Assembly (NCBI GenBank): GCA_017558555.1
Contig: JAFYUJ010000068.1
Span: 1 to 61,868, forward strand
Direction: 5' to 3'
Origin: Akkermansia sp.
GTDB lineage: Bacteria > Verrucomicrobiota > Verrucomicrobiia > Verrucomicrobiales > Akkermansiaceae
Length of the DNA stretch: 61,868 nt
The notes under the pieces were generated by a model. That model was not told where the DNA came from and made no database searches. It saw nothing but the letters and a program-made list of their open reading frames with translations. Shown in pieces: positions 17,293 through 24,760 of the stretch (position 1 is the stretch's first letter; each line of letters starts with the position of its first letter). A program made the position numbers and the translations under genes.

Positions 17293-18246
17293 TTATTTAT
17301 TGCGGGCTTGCTCGTCCAGGTAATCAATATCGGCGCGGGAGAAGCTCTCCAGGCGCGTGCGGGTGATTTTGCCGCCGGGCTCGCGCAGGTACACCAGGTT
17401 GTTTTGCTCATCGAAGCGCTGCAAGCGGGCAAAGATGTCCTTGTTGCCCTTGCGGGAGCGCCACTCGCGGTAGCCCTTGCTGCGCAACTTCTCCTTATAG
17501 GCCTTGTATTCTTTCTCAGCCTCCTGCACACCGTGGCGCAGCTCCAGCTCCACCCCGGCCACAAAGCCATCGAACCCATCGATGCGGGTCACAATTTTGC
17601 CCTGGGGGGAGATGACAGCCAGCGCGGGCTTGCGGCTCATGCCGTAGCGGCGCTGCAGGGCGTTGATGGAGCGCATATTGTATTTGGAAGAGGAACTGCT
17701 GCTCTCGTTGAGCGAGGCGCCGGCATCCAGCTTCACGCGCACCACGCGGTCCTGGCACCACTCGTTGAAGGGAGTGGTATCCAGCAGCTCGGTGCCCAGT
17801 GTTTTGCTCTTGGGGCTGGCTACGGAATCATGAAACCAGACGATGAGCGGGTACCCCTCGCGCCTGGCCAGGCGCACCGCGCGCCCCATGTCGGTCAGCC
17901 AGCCGTTGCCGCGGCGTTTGTTTTCGAAGGCGGCCACCAAATCCGGCAGCTCTTCATCGGGGTTGTCGGGGTTGGTCCAGATGAGCTCTTCATCGGAGCC
18001 GTTGTCAATTTTGGCCAGCTCTTCAGAGGTGGTCACATGGTAGTTGACGGCGTTGGGGTCGCCGCCGTTGGGCAGCAGCGGGTTGCCCACGTGAGCGGCC
18101 GCTTCGGTTGCGGTCTCCGCCTCGGGGGCAGTGGGCGCTTCATCGACCGTGCTGCGCTGGCTGGCGCAAGAGAACAACAGCAGCGCCGAAAGCAGCGCTG
18201 CGGCGGCTTTCAGGCTTTGTCTGCATCTTGTCTGCCGGCTCTGCAT
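17293..18246 (-). CDS. Lipoprotein with a thioredoxin-like region and an SHD1-type tail
   Basis: A 317-residue protein with a lipoprotein signal (LLLFSC, Cys27), an acidic linker, then a region at about 105-225 that reads like a thioredoxin-fold domain of the DUF255/thioredoxin_7 type. It has a WLTDMGRAVRLARREGYPLIVWFHDS strand-helix and a KPALAVISPQGKIV stretch, but no CxxC pair. The final 60 residues (REWRSRKGNKDIFARLQRF to SRADIDYLDEQ) resemble the SHD1 fold common in exported PVC-group proteins. Without redox cysteines it is unlikely to be an oxidoreductase; binding or scaffolding is more likely. Function is unknown. Confidence 0.72.
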   Translation of the reverse strand: MQSRQTRCRQSLKAAAALLSALLLFSCASQRSTVDEAPTAPEAETATEAAAHVGNPLLPNGGDPNAVNYHVTTSEELAKIDNGSDEELIWTNPDNPDEELPDLVAAFENKRRGNGWLTDMGRAVRLARREGYPLIVWFHDSVASPKSKTLGTELLDTTPFNEWCQDRVVRVKLDAGASLNESSSSSSKYNMRSINALQRRYGMSRKPALAVISPQGKIVTRIDGFDGFVAGVELELRHGVQEAEKEYKAYKEKLRSKGYREWRSRKGNKDIFARLQRFDEQNNLVYLREPGGKITRTRLESFSRADIDYLDEQARNK

Positions 18247-18253
18247 GGGGGTA

Positions 18254-19075
18254 TCAGTGTTCCTCGCTCTTCACCTCTTGCCAGGAGGCCTCCATGTGGT
18301 CGGCACCGGCCTCTTGCAGATTCAGCCCCCGGGCGCGCAGCTTGCGCTCCACCGCGTTGAAGCGGCGCTCAAACTTGCGGTTGGCCGCATCCAGCGCAAT
18401 CTCCGGGTCGATGCCGCGGCGGCGGCACAGGTTCACGATGACAAAAAGCAGATCGCCCAGTTCTTCTTCCACCTCCGGGGCGGTGTCGGGCATGTTCAGC
18501 GTAGCGGCCACTTCATCCGTCTCCTCGCGTATTTTATCGAGCACACCGGCGTGGTCCGGCCAGTCGAAGCCCACCTTGGCCACCTTCTTGGTGATTTTGA
18601 ACGCGCGCAGCATGGCGGGCAGCCCCTTGCCGCAATCTTGCAGGTAGGGCTTGTCCTCTATCGCGTGTTCCTTGCGCTTGATTTGGTCCCACTGCGTCAG
18701 CACACCATCGGTATCGCTCACCGTGGAATCCGCAAACACATGCGGGTGGCGGCGCACCAGCTTGTCGCTCAGCTCGCGGGCAATCTCTGCCATGCCAAAA
18801 CCTGCCTCCGGGTTGGTGGCGGTGAGCTCTGCGTGGAAGATGACCTGCAACAACACATCCCCCAATTCCTCGCGGATGTGCGCCCAATCGCGCTCGCGCA
18901 GGGCATCGATGCACTCGTAGGCTTCCTCCAGCATGTTGGGGATGATGCTGTCGTGCGTTTGCTCGGCATCCCAGGGGCAGCCGCCGGGCTGGCGCAGGCG
19001 GTGCATGATGGCAATAGCCCTCTCCAACTGGCGTGCCGGATCGGTGCAGTGTATCATGTCGTGCTCAGTCATCAT
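18254..19075 (-). CDS. mazG: MazG nucleoside triphosphate pyrophosphohydrolase
   Basis: MazG hydrolyses NTPs and dNTPs to NMPs and PPi, cleaning the nucleotide pool. The 273-residue protein carries two MazG modules: the first with EEAYECIDAL and EELGDVLLQVIFHA (metal-binding EExxE...ELGD), the second with EEETDEVA and EELGDLLFVIVNLCR. The opening LRQPGGCPWDAEQTHDSI is diagnostic. Two adjacent ATGs start the gene; the first is taken. It sits 5 bp after the 95-residue unknown gene and 7 bp before the SHD1 lipoprotein gene. Confidence 0.95.
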   Translation of the reverse strand: MMTEHDMIHCTDPARQLERAIAIMHRLRQPGGCPWDAEQTHDSIIPNMLEEAYECIDALRERDWAHIREELGDVLLQVIFHAELTATNPEAGFGMAEIARELSDKLVRRHPHVFADSTVSDTDGVLTQWDQIKRKEHAIEDKPYLQDCGKGLPAMLRAFKITKKVAKVGFDWPDHAGVLDKIREETDEVAATLNMPDTAPEVEEELGDLLFVIVNLCRRRGIDPEIALDAANRKFERRFNAVERKLRARGLNLQEAGADHMEASWQEVKSEEH

Positions 19076-19080
19076 GGCGG

Positions 19081-19368
19081 TCAGCGGCGGTCGCGGCGTT
19101 CGTTGCGGGCTTTGCCCGCCAGAATATCATCGATATGCTGCACCATATCCCAGGCCACGCGGCGGCGCTGGTATTTGCGCCAGAGCAAATCGCGCAGCTC
19201 CTGCCACAGGTCCTCAGTGAACTCGGCGGGCTCGGCCACCACTTCATCGCGCTGGGCACGCCCCACCTTGGGGGTGCAGGTCAGCTGCCACCAGCCGCCA
19301 AAGTGGCTGGCCTCGTATATCACTTTGTTGCCGTCGTCATCGCGACCTTGCCAAGAGAATGTTTCCAT
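19081..19368 (-). CDS. Small soluble protein of unknown function
   Basis: A 95-residue protein without signal or membrane segment. It opens METFSWQGRDDDGN, has several Trp residues and a basic tail (KARNERRDRR). I do not recognise a family. Tight packing with mazG (5 bp) and with the upstream exported protein (23 bp), plus similar codon use, supports a real gene. Confidence 0.65.
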   Translation of the reverse strand: METFSWQGRDDDGNKVIYEASHFGGWWQLTCTPKVGRAQRDEVVAEPAEFTEDLWQELRDLLWRKYQRRRVAWDMVQHIDDILAGKARNERRDRR

Positions 19369-19391
19369 GGTTATGCGTGGGGGGTGAAAAA

Positions 19392-19910
19392 TCAGCGGTT
19401 GCGGCGGTTGAGGCTGCGGTGAGTATTCTGTACGTTTTCATCCAGCGTGGGGGCCACCGTCTGGGCGCCGCCGCCGGTGTTGAGCGAGATGATGAGAGGC
19501 TTGGAGCGGTTGCCGCTCGCATCGTACTTGTAGATGACGCGCTGCACCAGCTTGCCCTCCGGGTGGGAGAACATGCGCTCCTCAATCAGGCGCGCATTGC
19601 TGTCATAGCCGTAGGCCACCTTGTAGATGGGTTGGCGCTTGCTGTCGTAGATGATGCAGCCTACCAGCTGCCCGTAGCGCCCCTCTGTGTAGTCGTTGAT
19701 GGCCGCCAATTTGCCGCTTGCCGTGTACGTGGCGCAGCGCATGCCGCGCCAGCCTGCCTGGCGCTTGTACACCGAGCGTGAGCCATCCGGGTGCCGCATC
19801 ACGCGCACCAAATCGCGGTCCTCATCAATCAAATCCGGGCTTTGGGCATATACCGGCATCACCATGGTCATCACCATCAGCAGGTGTACGTACAAGCTCA
19901 ACTTCTTCAT
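19392..19910 (-). CDS. Exported protein with YD-like beta repeats
   Basis: From MKKLSLYV the protein is 172 residues: a signal peptide of about 22 residues ending VYAQS, then beta-rich repeats such as YGYDSNARLIEERMF and YKYDASGNRSK that resemble the YD strands of RHS-type proteins but are too few to build a shell. Function is unknown. The frame extends 40 residues further upstream, but a promoter (TAGAAT at 19918-19923) ends 7 nt before the ATG at 19910, so this start is chosen. It is the first gene of the mazG group. Confidence 0.7.
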   Translation of the reverse strand: MKKLSLYVHLLMVMTMVMPVYAQSPDLIDEDRDLVRVMRHPDGSRSVYKRQAGWRGMRCATYTASGKLAAINDYTEGRYGQLVGCIIYDSKRQPIYKVAYGYDSNARLIEERMFSHPEGKLVQRVIYKYDASGNRSKPLIISLNTGGGAQTVAPTLDENVQNTHRSLNRRNR

Positions 19911-19917
19911 GCGCCCT

Positions 19918-19945
19918 ATTCTACCACCTTTCCCCACAAAGGCAA
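19918..19945 (-). promoter_or_regulatory. Promoter of the mazG gene group, leaderless type
   Basis: TTGCCT, a 16-bp spacer, then TAGAAT; 7 nt to the ATG at 19910. Confidence 0.6.
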
Positions 19946-19991
19946 TGCAAATGTGCTGCGGTGCCACATCGCCCCCCGGACTTCTCCCACC

Positions 19992-20216
19992 TTTTGGCGC
20001 AGCCAAAAAATTACCTGCCCCGCAGGGCAAATTACCTTTGATTACCTCTGATTACCTTTCCCTATCACCCCAATGACTCCGGCCACGCCCTATGCCGCCC
20101 GCCCAAAGGCCGGGCTCCCATTCATTGTTCTCATCCTACCCGGGGCTTACCCCCGGGCTACGTTCTGCCGTCCGTGAAACGGGCTCAAAGCTTGCTGCGG
20201 CGTCGCCGCAGGGAAC
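19992..20216. repeat. Modular palindromic repeat, copy 2
   Basis: This occupies most of the 431-bp gap from 19911 to 20341. Hairpins are TTTTGG with loop CGCAG (19992-20008), TGCCC with loop CGCA (20016-20029) flanked by AAATTACC, then GATTACC repeats, a GCCCG-type hairpin, the linker CTCCCATTCATTGTTCTCA, a CCCGGGG stem with loop CTTAC, the linker GCTACGTTCTGCCG, a CCGT/ACGG stem, CTCAAAGCTTG, and a CTGCGGCG stem (20195-20211) ending in GGGAAC. Module order and linkers equal copies 1 and 3; stems differ. Confidence 0.85.
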
Positions 20217-20238
20217 CTCAAATTCGTCCTTCCTCCTT

Positions 20239-20275
20239 AAAAAAATTGGCTCGCCCTGCGAGCAGAGCGAGCCAA
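20239..20275 (-). terminator. Rho-independent terminator of the PEP-CTERM gene
   Basis: A 9-bp stem (TTGGCTCGC / GCGAGCCAA) with a 12-nt loop is followed on the minus strand by seven U residues. It lies 67 bp after the stop at 20342. Confidence 0.85.
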
Positions 20276-20341
20276 GCTTTTCAATTTGAAATTTGCAATT
20301 CTAAATTTGCAATTTCATCACTTGCGACTTGTCTGGGCGTA

Positions 20342-23300
20342 TCAGCGAGAAGCCCGACGGCGGCGAACAGCCAGACCGGCCAGAGCCAGCAGGCTCAGCG
20401 TGGTCGTGGTCGGTTCGGGGATGTAGGCCGTCACGTAGTTACCCACGATGGTGCCTTTGTTGGGCGTGCCATTCACCTCGATGCCATCCACCACCGGTGT
20501 GCCGGTGATGCCTTCGCCATTGATGGTAAGTGCCGTATCAATGGTGCCATCATCGTTCGTGTCGAAGTCGATGTAGTTCTGACCATCCGTGATGCTCACA
20601 AGCACCTTGTCGGGCAGCGTGGTCGTGGCATTACCTAAGATAGTTTCCCATGTCGTGTCATCCATGATGGCATTGAGCTTGTCGCCAAACACGACGTTCG
20701 CAATGTCAGTTTCCGTGGTGAGCGTCAGCACGCCATCGGCATAGGAACCACCGTTGATGGTGATTTCCGTCAGCGTGGGTTTATTAGCGGTCAGCGTGAG
20801 CACCAGGGATTGCGTGGTGGCGGGAGTAGCTGCACCATCAGCCACCATGACCGGATCGGTGATGGTGTTGATAGACACCTTGGCCGTGTAGCCTTTGATG
20901 CCAGTTGCTTCGATGAAGTCGACACCATTGGCAAAGCTGATGCTGCCTGCGGTGCCCAGTGTGTAGCTGGTCACACCCTCTTCCACCTGGAAGCCAGTCA
21001 GAGAAACGCTGACATTAGCACCAAGCACCAAAGCACCCTGCAATGCGATAGCATTGCTGGAAGCAATAGATAATGTGTCTGTGATAGTCACCGTCACAGC
21101 CGCATCATTAGCATAAGTCGGGTTGTTATATCCAGATTTTGAAGCAGTTTTGCCATCGCTGACGGTGTTGCCTGCCTTGATGGAGAGGTTTTTAATATCA
21201 ATAGCATTAGTACCGTTGCCTGACAATTGCACATTACCACCATTGGCTGCTACATTGGCCACAGTAACCTTACCTGTCCCCAAGTTTTGCAATTTAATTG
21301 TACCATCGGTAGCTGATACTGTACCAGTCATCGTGACATCTTCTGCATTGTCAATCATGACATTTAATTTGCCACCGTTGCCAACAGTATGGGTCAAATC
21401 AGCATTGATCTTCTTGGCGTTATCTGAGAATGTCACACTGGTTTCTGCCTTTGCATCGTTAGATGCATTGATGAAAGAGCCTGACCACTCGGAAACATTT
21501 CCCGTGAACTGATAGTACTGGAACATACCCGACGAGTTACTGCGCTTGATGCTGCCAGAGCCGCTTATGGAGCCAGTGAAGGTACGTCTGTCGTTGCCAT
21601 TGCCGTTGTTGAATACAAAGGCATTTTCATTACCATCAGCCAACTTGATGTTGGTATTGTAGGTGGAAGTACCTGTTTGCGCATAGCCTGTTACACCATC
21701 CAGCAAGACGGTGGAGGCTGCCGCGTTGGTGCTATTGGCATAATCGTCGATATCAAGAGCCTGCATGGTCACGTTTTTCAAGTGTACCGTGCCAGTCCAA
21801 TTGGCGCCTAAAGTTACATTCAAAGCGGGATTTGTCGCATTGGCTGCATTCAGTGTGTATACAGCCGTGCTGTCAGCAGAAGCCAGTGTTGCGGTGCCAC
21901 CAACAGCCTTGCTCACGGAAGAGTTATCCAAGGTTTGTTTTGCACCCATCTTGATTGTGCCAGGGGTTGCAGCGGAGCTGTAAATGGTGGCGCCTTCCTT
22001 CAGTGCGCTGTTGAGCAGAAGTGTACCGCCCTTCAGCACAATGTCGTTGGCTGCAGCCACGTTGCCCGTGTACTCCAGCTCTTCATTGACATAGTAACCA
22101 GTGTTTCCTTCGCCAAATTGTACAACCACGTCGCCATCAGCATTAGTGCTGCTGGTGATATGAGAAATACCATCAACAACCACGTTCCAATTGCCGGAGG
22201 TAGCACCATCACCGCTATTGTCGATGAGGGTCATGGAACCAGCCAGGTAACCGTTGGCGCCATCGGTATAGCCACCAGTATATGAGGATGTAGAACACGT
22301 GATGTCGCCGCTGATGCTCAGATTGGCATTAGTGTTGGAAATAGCGCCAACAAGTGTGCCACCACCCAGGCTCACAGCTCCCGTACCAGCCAGCGCCAGA
22401 GATGAACCAGCACCCATGGAGATGGCTCCCAGTTCTGTGTCACCGTTGAAGGTGAGCTTGTGGGCACCATCTTGAGTGGTCAGCGTGCCTACCTGTACCG
22501 AGCTGCCGAATGCCACATCAGAACCACCGGATCCGGCCATGGTCAGGCCGCCCAAATCCACGGAGCCGGCAAAGGTGATGTAGTCGCATTTTTGACCGTC
22601 TCCATACTTCTTCATCGTCAGGGTGAAATTATCGCCCTCGCCATCGGTGACAGCCACGCTACCTGCAGCAGAGCTGCCGATGGTAACCATGTTGTTTTTG
22701 TTCTCCTTGTTCCCTTCCTTTGTAATGAGGCTATTCTCAAGAAGGGTAATAGTGCCGTTCAAGTTAATGGTACCTGAGTAAGCTGCGAGATGAAGAGCGC
22801 CGGCATCATTGGATGTACCAATATAAATGTCGTTATCGAGTGATATAGCACCGCAATTCGTGGGGGTACCTGACCATGTGTTTAGCTGCAAACGACCATT
22901 CTCGCCACTGATGATAATATCACCACCATGGGCTTTAAGGTTAAGGCTGCCGGTAGAAGCACCACCATCGATCTTTGTATCTGAGTTGACGTTATAAAGC
23001 TTTTCGTCGGCCGTGTATGTCTTTGACCAAGAGCCTGCTGTAACGGTCGTGGATTCCAAGTCTTTCAACGTGATGGTGGACACCAAGTTCTTATCAATCC
23101 CAACATAAACAATGTTGCCGGGGGTGTACCTCAAACCAGTGTCTTTGTACACGTCTGCCGTGCCACCTTCCGTTGTGGGAACTTTGACCTGTACGCCATT
23201 TCCATTGTTGGCAGTTGCATCAATCAGCACCGTCATGCCTTTAATTATACCATTCGCGTCTGCGTATGTTTTCAACACATCCGCAGACATATAGGTATCG

Positions 23301-23677
23301 TCAACTTTCCGGTCAGCTCCATCAGCCAAGAAACCGATGATCTTGCCATCAGCCGTAGCACGGGTACCCCATGTGCCCTTGTCTGTTGTACTGATGTACA
23401 CAAGATTCGAACTGTCAGCCAGGGCTTCCAAATTGGTGTAATTCAGGGTGATGGTGGTATCAAGCTTTTGTTGCGTACCTCCACCGGTGTGATTGTAGGT
23501 GATAATGCCCGTGGTAGCATCGTAGCTGTAACCGTTACTATTGAAACTCTCTGCGGTAGAGTATACCGATGAGGTTTCCTTGTATGTGGTCGTTACCGTT
23601 ATGGCCTGCGCCGTACCGCCAATGGCAAAAATTGCCATTACTGCCGCAAGGAGCATCTTTGGTAAGTGTAATTTCAT
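20342..23677 (-). CDS. Large PEP-CTERM surface protein with beta-helix-like repeats
   Basis: A 1111-residue exported protein. It starts MKLHLPKMLLAAVMAIF with a signal peptide ending at TAQA (about residue 25). A very long Gly/Ser/Thr/Asn-rich body follows, with short beta strands and autotransporter-like patterns (VTDGEGDNFTLTMKK, LGGGTLVG, AANGGNVQLSGNG). It ends with a sorting tail: IPEPTTTT, a hydrophobic stretch and RRRRASR. The tail is the substrate signature for exosortase, which would cut and anchor the protein at the cell surface. Cargo function is unknown. The open frame extends 73 residues upstream, but the signal peptide fixes the start at 23677. A promoter, an 85-nt leader and a terminator make it a single-gene unit. 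Confidence 0.88.
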   Translation of the reverse strand: MKLHLPKMLLAAVMAIFAIGGTAQAITVTTTYKETSSVYSTAESFNSNGYSYDATTGIITYNHTGGGTQQKLDTTITLNYTNLEALADSSNLVYISTTDKGTWGTRATADGKIIGFLADGADRKVDDTYMSADVLKTYADANGIIKGMTVLIDATANNGNGVQVKVPTTEGGTADVYKDTGLRYTPGNIVYVGIDKNLVSTITLKDLESTTVTAGSWSKTYTADEKLYNVNSDTKIDGGASTGSLNLKAHGGDIIISGENGRLQLNTWSGTPTNCGAISLDNDIYIGTSNDAGALHLAAYSGTINLNGTITLLENSLITKEGNKENKNNMVTIGSSAAGSVAVTDGEGDNFTLTMKKYGDGQKCDYITFAGSVDLGGLTMAGSGGSDVAFGSSVQVGTLTTQDGAHKLTFNGDTELGAISMGAGSSLALAGTGAVSLGGGTLVGAISNTNANLSISGDITCSTSSYTGGYTDGANGYLAGSMTLIDNSGDGATSGNWNVVVDGISHITSSTNADGDVVVQFGEGNTGYYVNEELEYTGNVAAANDIVLKGGTLLLNSALKEGATIYSSAATPGTIKMGAKQTLDNSSVSKAVGGTATLASADSTAVYTLNAANATNPALNVTLGANWTGTVHLKNVTMQALDIDDYANSTNAAASTVLLDGVTGYAQTGTSTYNTNIKLADGNENAFVFNNGNGNDRRTFTGSISGSGSIKRSNSSGMFQYYQFTGNVSEWSGSFINASNDAKAETSVTFSDNAKKINADLTHTVGNGGKLNVMIDNAEDVTMTGTVSATDGTIKLQNLGTGKVTVANVAANGGNVQLSGNGTNAIDIKNLSIKAGNTVSDGKTASKSGYNNPTYANDAAVTVTITDTLSIASSNAIALQGALVLGANVSVSLTGFQVEEGVTSYTLGTAGSISFANGVDFIEATGIKGYTAKVSINTITDPVMVADGAATPATTQSLVLTLTANKPTLTEITINGGSYADGVLTLTTETDIANVVFGDKLNAIMDDTTWETILGNATTTLPDKVLVSITDGQNYIDFDTNDDGTIDTALTINGEGITGTPVVDGIEVNGTPNKGTIVGNYVTAYIPEPTTTTLSLLALAGLAVRRRRASR

Positions 23678-23756
23678 GTTGTAGTGATGTCTGTATTTGT
23701 GTTGATATTGAGCGTGTTGTGTATAGCGGCTCTTGCGCAATGAGACGACAGTACAC

Positions 23757-23768
23757 CCCACGCGTGGG
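23757..23768. promoter_or_regulatory. 12-bp perfect palindrome at the PEP-CTERM transcription start
   Basis: CCCACGCGTGGG is self-complementary and lies directly downstream of the -10 box, covering the predicted +1 near 23762. It could be an operator or a hairpin at the mRNA 5' end. Confidence 0.4.
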
Positions 23769-23796
23769 AGTATAGCAAATTCTCCCCTGATGACAA
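23769..23796 (-). promoter_or_regulatory. Promoter of the PEP-CTERM gene
   Basis: TTGTCA, a 16-bp spacer, then TATACT; leader of about 85 nt. Confidence 0.6.
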
Positions 23797-23956
23797 GCGG
23801 AAATTTTTGAAAATGAGCGAAAAAGAGATAGAAAAATCTAACAGCTTGCAACGATGGCAAAAAGCGCGAAGGGCATGTACACTTGACGGTGCACAATGAT
23901 GAAGTACCGCGCGTGGAATTTCAAATCATCACACGTCCTTCGTGACTCCGCCGGGC

Positions 23957-24745
23957 TCAGGCATCAATCACGCTCCAGAGACGGCCATTGCGGCCTTGGA
24001 TGAGGCGGATGGGAAGGTCGAAAGCCTGGCGGAGGTTGGGTTCGGTGAGGACGGCATCGCGTGCGCCGTGGGAGATGATGTGGCCCTCGCGGAGAATCAT
24101 GCCGCGGTCGAAGGTGGGGAGGATATCTTCGATACGCTGGGTGATGAAGATGAGGGTGAGGTCCGGGCGGGTGGCGGCGAGGTCTGCGATGGTGTGGAGG
24201 AGGAACTCGCGGCCGGCGATGTCGAGGAAGACGCTGGGTTCATCCAGAATCATGAGCTCGGGGTTGGTCATGAGGGCGCGGGCGATGAGGACTTTCACCT
24301 GCTCACCGGAGCTCATGGCCGCGACGGGGCGGTCCATGAGGTGATCTGCGCGCAGGGCGTGCATGAGCTCCGCGGCGCGGGTTTCTTCCTGTGGGGTGGG
24401 GTCGCGGAAGAGACCGATGGTGGCATCCGGGCCGGAGAGGACCATTTGGCGGCCGGTCCATTCGCGGTCGCCGAGCCACTGGTGCATCAACGGGCTGACC
24501 CAGGCGATGCGCTTGCGAAGCTCTTGCAGGTTGACGGTGCCGAAGCGGTGGCCGAGCACCTCCACCACAGCACCGAAGACCGGCCAGGCATAGCCCATGA
24601 GCATGCGCACCAGGGTGGTTTTGCCGGCGCCGTTGGCCCCCAGCACAAAGCAGCGTTCGCCGCGCTTTACTTGCCAGTTGATGCCTTTGAGAATCTCGCG
24701 CCCACCGAGGTAGACGTGAGCGTCCCGGACGTTGATACAGTTCAT
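23957..24745 (-). CDS. ABC transporter ATP-binding protein (ModF/YlmA-like)
   Basis: A 262-residue single ABC ATPase domain. Walker A is GANGAGKTT (36-44), the signature loop reads SSGEQ (145-149) rather than LSGGQ, and Walker B is LMILDEP (164-170). The His-switch position is Gln (ITQRIEDI, Q203) where most ABC ATPases have His. No permease gene is next to it. The stop of the 766-residue membrane protein gene lies 15 bp upstream, so the two are probably co-transcribed. The YlmA/ModF-like subgroup is often not tied to a known transporter, so the role is open. Confidence 0.85.
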   Translation of the reverse strand: MNCINVRDAHVYLGGREILKGINWQVKRGERCFVLGANGAGKTTLVRMLMGYAWPVFGAVVEVLGHRFGTVNLQELRKRIAWVSPLMHQWLGDREWTGRQMVLSGPDATIGLFRDPTPQEETRAAELMHALRADHLMDRPVAAMSSGEQVKVLIARALMTNPELMILDEPSVFLDIAGREFLLHTIADLAATRPDLTLIFITQRIEDILPTFDRGMILREGHIISHGARDAVLTEPNLRQAFDLPIRLIQGRNGRLWSVIDA

Positions 24746-24760
24746 GGGTGGGGTGGTGGG

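Noticed and set aside
23700..23740. Closer -10 box (TATACA near 23730) for the PEP-CTERM gene
   Set aside because: No acceptable -35 box at 16-18 bp; the upstream TTGTCA-N16-TATACT pair is better.
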